Below, piece by piece: positions 13,360-14,516 of a stretch of DNA of 14,516 bases. The position numbers were made by a program, and so were the translations under genes. The first letter of the stretch is position 1. Each line of letters begins with the position of its first letter. The DNA lies in the NCBI GenBank assembly GCA_036732565.1, contig DAINCF010000141.1:1-14516 (forward strand). Direction: 5' to 3'. Below the pieces are notes generated by a model. The model saw only the letters and a list, made by a program, of their open reading frames with translations. It searched no databases and was not told the DNA's origin. Source of the stretch: JAIVJN01 sp036732565. Lineage in GTDB: Bacteria; Acidobacteriota; Vicinamibacteria; Vicinamibacterales; UBA2999.

Positions 13360-14358
13360 GTGAGCCGCCTGGTTCAAATCCGCAATGGCCCTCGGCGCCG
13401 CGTCGCGGCGGTCGACGAGCCGCGCCTGCGCCTGCTGGAGGGCGTCGACTCGGTCTACGCCCTGGCCAGCGACGCGATCGCACGCGCCCGTCCGCTCGAA
13501 GAGGTCATTGGCGAGCGAGTGGGCCGCGAGTCGCTCGACTACGACGCGGTGTACACAGGGGCATCGCCGTGGCGCCTGATGTCGCCGATTGACCATCCCG
13601 ACGAGCCGGGCTGCTGTCTGGTCTCCGGCACCGGGCTCACGCATATGGGCAGCGCATCGTCCCGGCAGGCGATGCACGGCAAGGACGAGGCCGATCTCAC
13701 CGACAGCATGCGCATGTTCCGGTCCGGACTCGAGGGTGGCCGGCCCGCGGCGGGAGGTATCGGCGCGGCGCCCGAGTGGTTCCACAAAGGCACCGGCACG
13801 ATCCTCCGGGCTCCGGGTGAGCCGCTCGTCGTGCCACCGTTCGCCGGCGACGGTGGCGAAGAGGCCGAGCTCGCCGGCATCTATGTGATCGATCCGGACG
13901 GGCACCCGCGCCGGATCGGGATCGCCGCGGGCAACGAGTTCTCCGATCACACGCTGGAGAAGACGAACTATCTGCATCTCGCCGCGTCGAAGCTGCGCAC
14001 CTGCTCGCTCGGTCCCGAGCTCGTCACGGATCCGGCGTTCGACGCTGTGCGCGGCACGGTGTCCGTCGAGCGCGGCGGGACGCCGATCTGGACACGGTCG
14101 ATCGCGACCGGCGAACGCGGGATGTGCCACAGCCTCGCGAACATCGAGCATCACCACTTCAAGTTCGACGCCCACCGGCGGCCTGGCGACGTGCACGTGC
14201 ACTATTACGGCGCCGATGGTCTGAGCTTTGGCGAGGGCATCACCCTGCACGACCAGGACGTGATGGTCATTCAGTTCGAGGGTTTCGGCCGCCCGCTGCG
14301 CAATCCGATGCAGGTGGAGCCGCCGAGCGCGGTCGCGATCGCGGTGCAACCGTTGTGA
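13360..14358 (+). CDS. AraD1/GguC-type FAH-superfamily sugar-acid dehydratase
   Basis: 332 residues from GTG 13360 (SRLVQIRNG...). The frame is open back to 13117, but homologues as I recall them begin at the LVQIRNG stretch, and the extra 81 residues run through the intergenic palindromes. The N-terminal part (RRVAAVDEPRLRLLEG) is followed by the FAH catalytic fold: SGTGLTHMGSASSRQAMH is characteristic of this family, EEAELAGIYVID carries the acidic metal ligands (E168, E170), and GNEFSDH (E193/D196) stands where FAH enzymes have NDxS. NYLHLAASKLRTCSLGPEL and IEHHHFKF also fit. Characterised AraD1 members dehydrate 2-keto-3-deoxy-L-arabonate to alpha-ketoglutarate semialdehyde in oxidative pentose breakdown; exact substrate here is inference. 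Cytoplasmic. It lies 35 bp from a lactonase-like gene in the same direction. Confidence 0.87.
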   Translation: MSRLVQIRNGPRRRVAAVDEPRLRLLEGVDSVYALASDAIARARPLEEVIGERVGRESLDYDAVYTGASPWRLMSPIDHPDEPGCCLVSGTGLTHMGSASSRQAMHGKDEADLTDSMRMFRSGLEGGRPAAGGIGAAPEWFHKGTGTILRAPGEPLVVPPFAGDGGEEAELAGIYVIDPDGHPRRIGIAAGNEFSDHTLEKTNYLHLAASKLRTCSLGPELVTDPAFDAVRGTVSVERGGTPIWTRSIATGERGMCHSLANIEHHHFKFDAHRRPGDVHVHYYGADGLSFGEGITLHDQDVMVIQFEGFGRPLRNPMQVEPPSAVAIAVQPL

Positions 14359-14380
14359 GCGTGGCGCAGACCACGATGAG

Positions 14381-14384
14381 GGAG
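14381..14384 (+). promoter_or_regulatory. Shine-Dalgarno of the lactonase-like gene
   Basis: GGAG within GAGGGAG (14378-14384), 9 nt before ATG 14394. An in-frame ATG at 14376 lacks such a site, so 14394 is preferred. Confidence 0.55.
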
Positions 14385-14393
14385 CGGATTCCC

Positions 14394-14516
14394 ATGAGTA
14401 TCATTCGACTCGATCCCACGATTGACGAGCTCCTGCCAGCGCATGCGTGCGTCGAGAAGCTGGCCGGCGGCTTCACCTTCATCGAAGGCCCCCTGTGGCG
14501 CCCCAACGGGGTGCTG
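14394..14516 (+). CDS. SMP-30/gluconolactonase-like protein (3' partial)
   Basis: Only 41 codons are in the window, with no stop. No signal peptide, so it is probably cytoplasmic. The stretch GGFTFIEGPLWRPNGVL matches the start of SMP-30/gluconolactonase beta-propellers, where the Glu of the EGP motif binds the catalytic metal. Such enzymes hydrolyse aldonolactones to aldonic acids. Placed 35 bp after the AraD1-type gene, it would provide the step before dehydration. The identification rests on one motif plus context. Confidence 0.7.
   Translation, partial: MSIIRLDPTIDELLPAHACVEKLAGGFTFIEGPLWRPNGVL

Overview
The window is about 14.5 kb of GC-rich DNA whose genes are densely packed and mostly encode exported proteins. 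No rRNA, tRNA or phylogenetic marker is present, so the source can only be inferred. The gene types fit a soil Acidobacteriota of the Vicinamibacteria type: fibre-like proteins with a C-terminal S74 chaperone, paired M16 peptidases, PQQ dehydrogenases with an N-terminal cytochrome c, and short GC-rich palindromic repeats between genes. That assignment rests on recalled family distribution, not on a search.

Left part (1-4065, + strand): three tandem paralogous genes, the first cut by the window edge. The two complete proteins have a signal peptide and a ~100-residue N-terminal domain with two spaced cysteines. All three have a repetitive stalk or head and a C-terminal S74 intramolecular chaperone/autoprotease domain that keeps the Ser and Lys dyad positions. 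Genes 1 and 2 overlap at ATGA, and genes 2 and 3 are 5 nt apart (or overlap at GTGA), so this looks like one operon. Gene 3 joins the same N-domain to a different head and a different S74 subclass. A palindromic repeat element starts at the base after its stop codon.

Middle part (4260-8947): two M16 zinc-peptidase genes overlap at GTGA. The first has the zinc motif HxxEH; the second has lost it but keeps the Arg/Tyr pair of the C-terminal domain, so they look like the two halves of a periplasmic heterodimer. A convergent ParB/Srx-fold protein gene on the - strand follows, then a divergently oriented ModA-like periplasmic binding protein with no transporter genes beside it.

Right part (8950-14516): two PQQ-dependent dehydrogenases on the - strand, one with an N-terminal cytochrome c domain and one without. 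Reading away from them on the + strand are an FAH-superfamily protein of the AraD1/GguC type (sugar-acid dehydratase) and the start of an SMP-30/gluconolactonase-like gene. A plausible joint job is oxidation of a sugar or alcohol in the periplasm, followed by lactone opening and dehydration of the sugar acid in the cytoplasm. The divergent intergenic region (13100-13359) holds a perfect hairpin, an operator-like palindrome cluster and a possible leaderless promoter.

Two families of intergenic palindromic repeats are present: GTACGTAGCGCAGGCCT-ended elements at 4066-4154 and 11223-11336, and a doubled GGGCGGCTCG palindrome at 8950-9017. All other long open frames opposite or out of frame with these genes are judged to be shadows produced by high GC. 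No stretch longer than about 300 bases lacks a gene.
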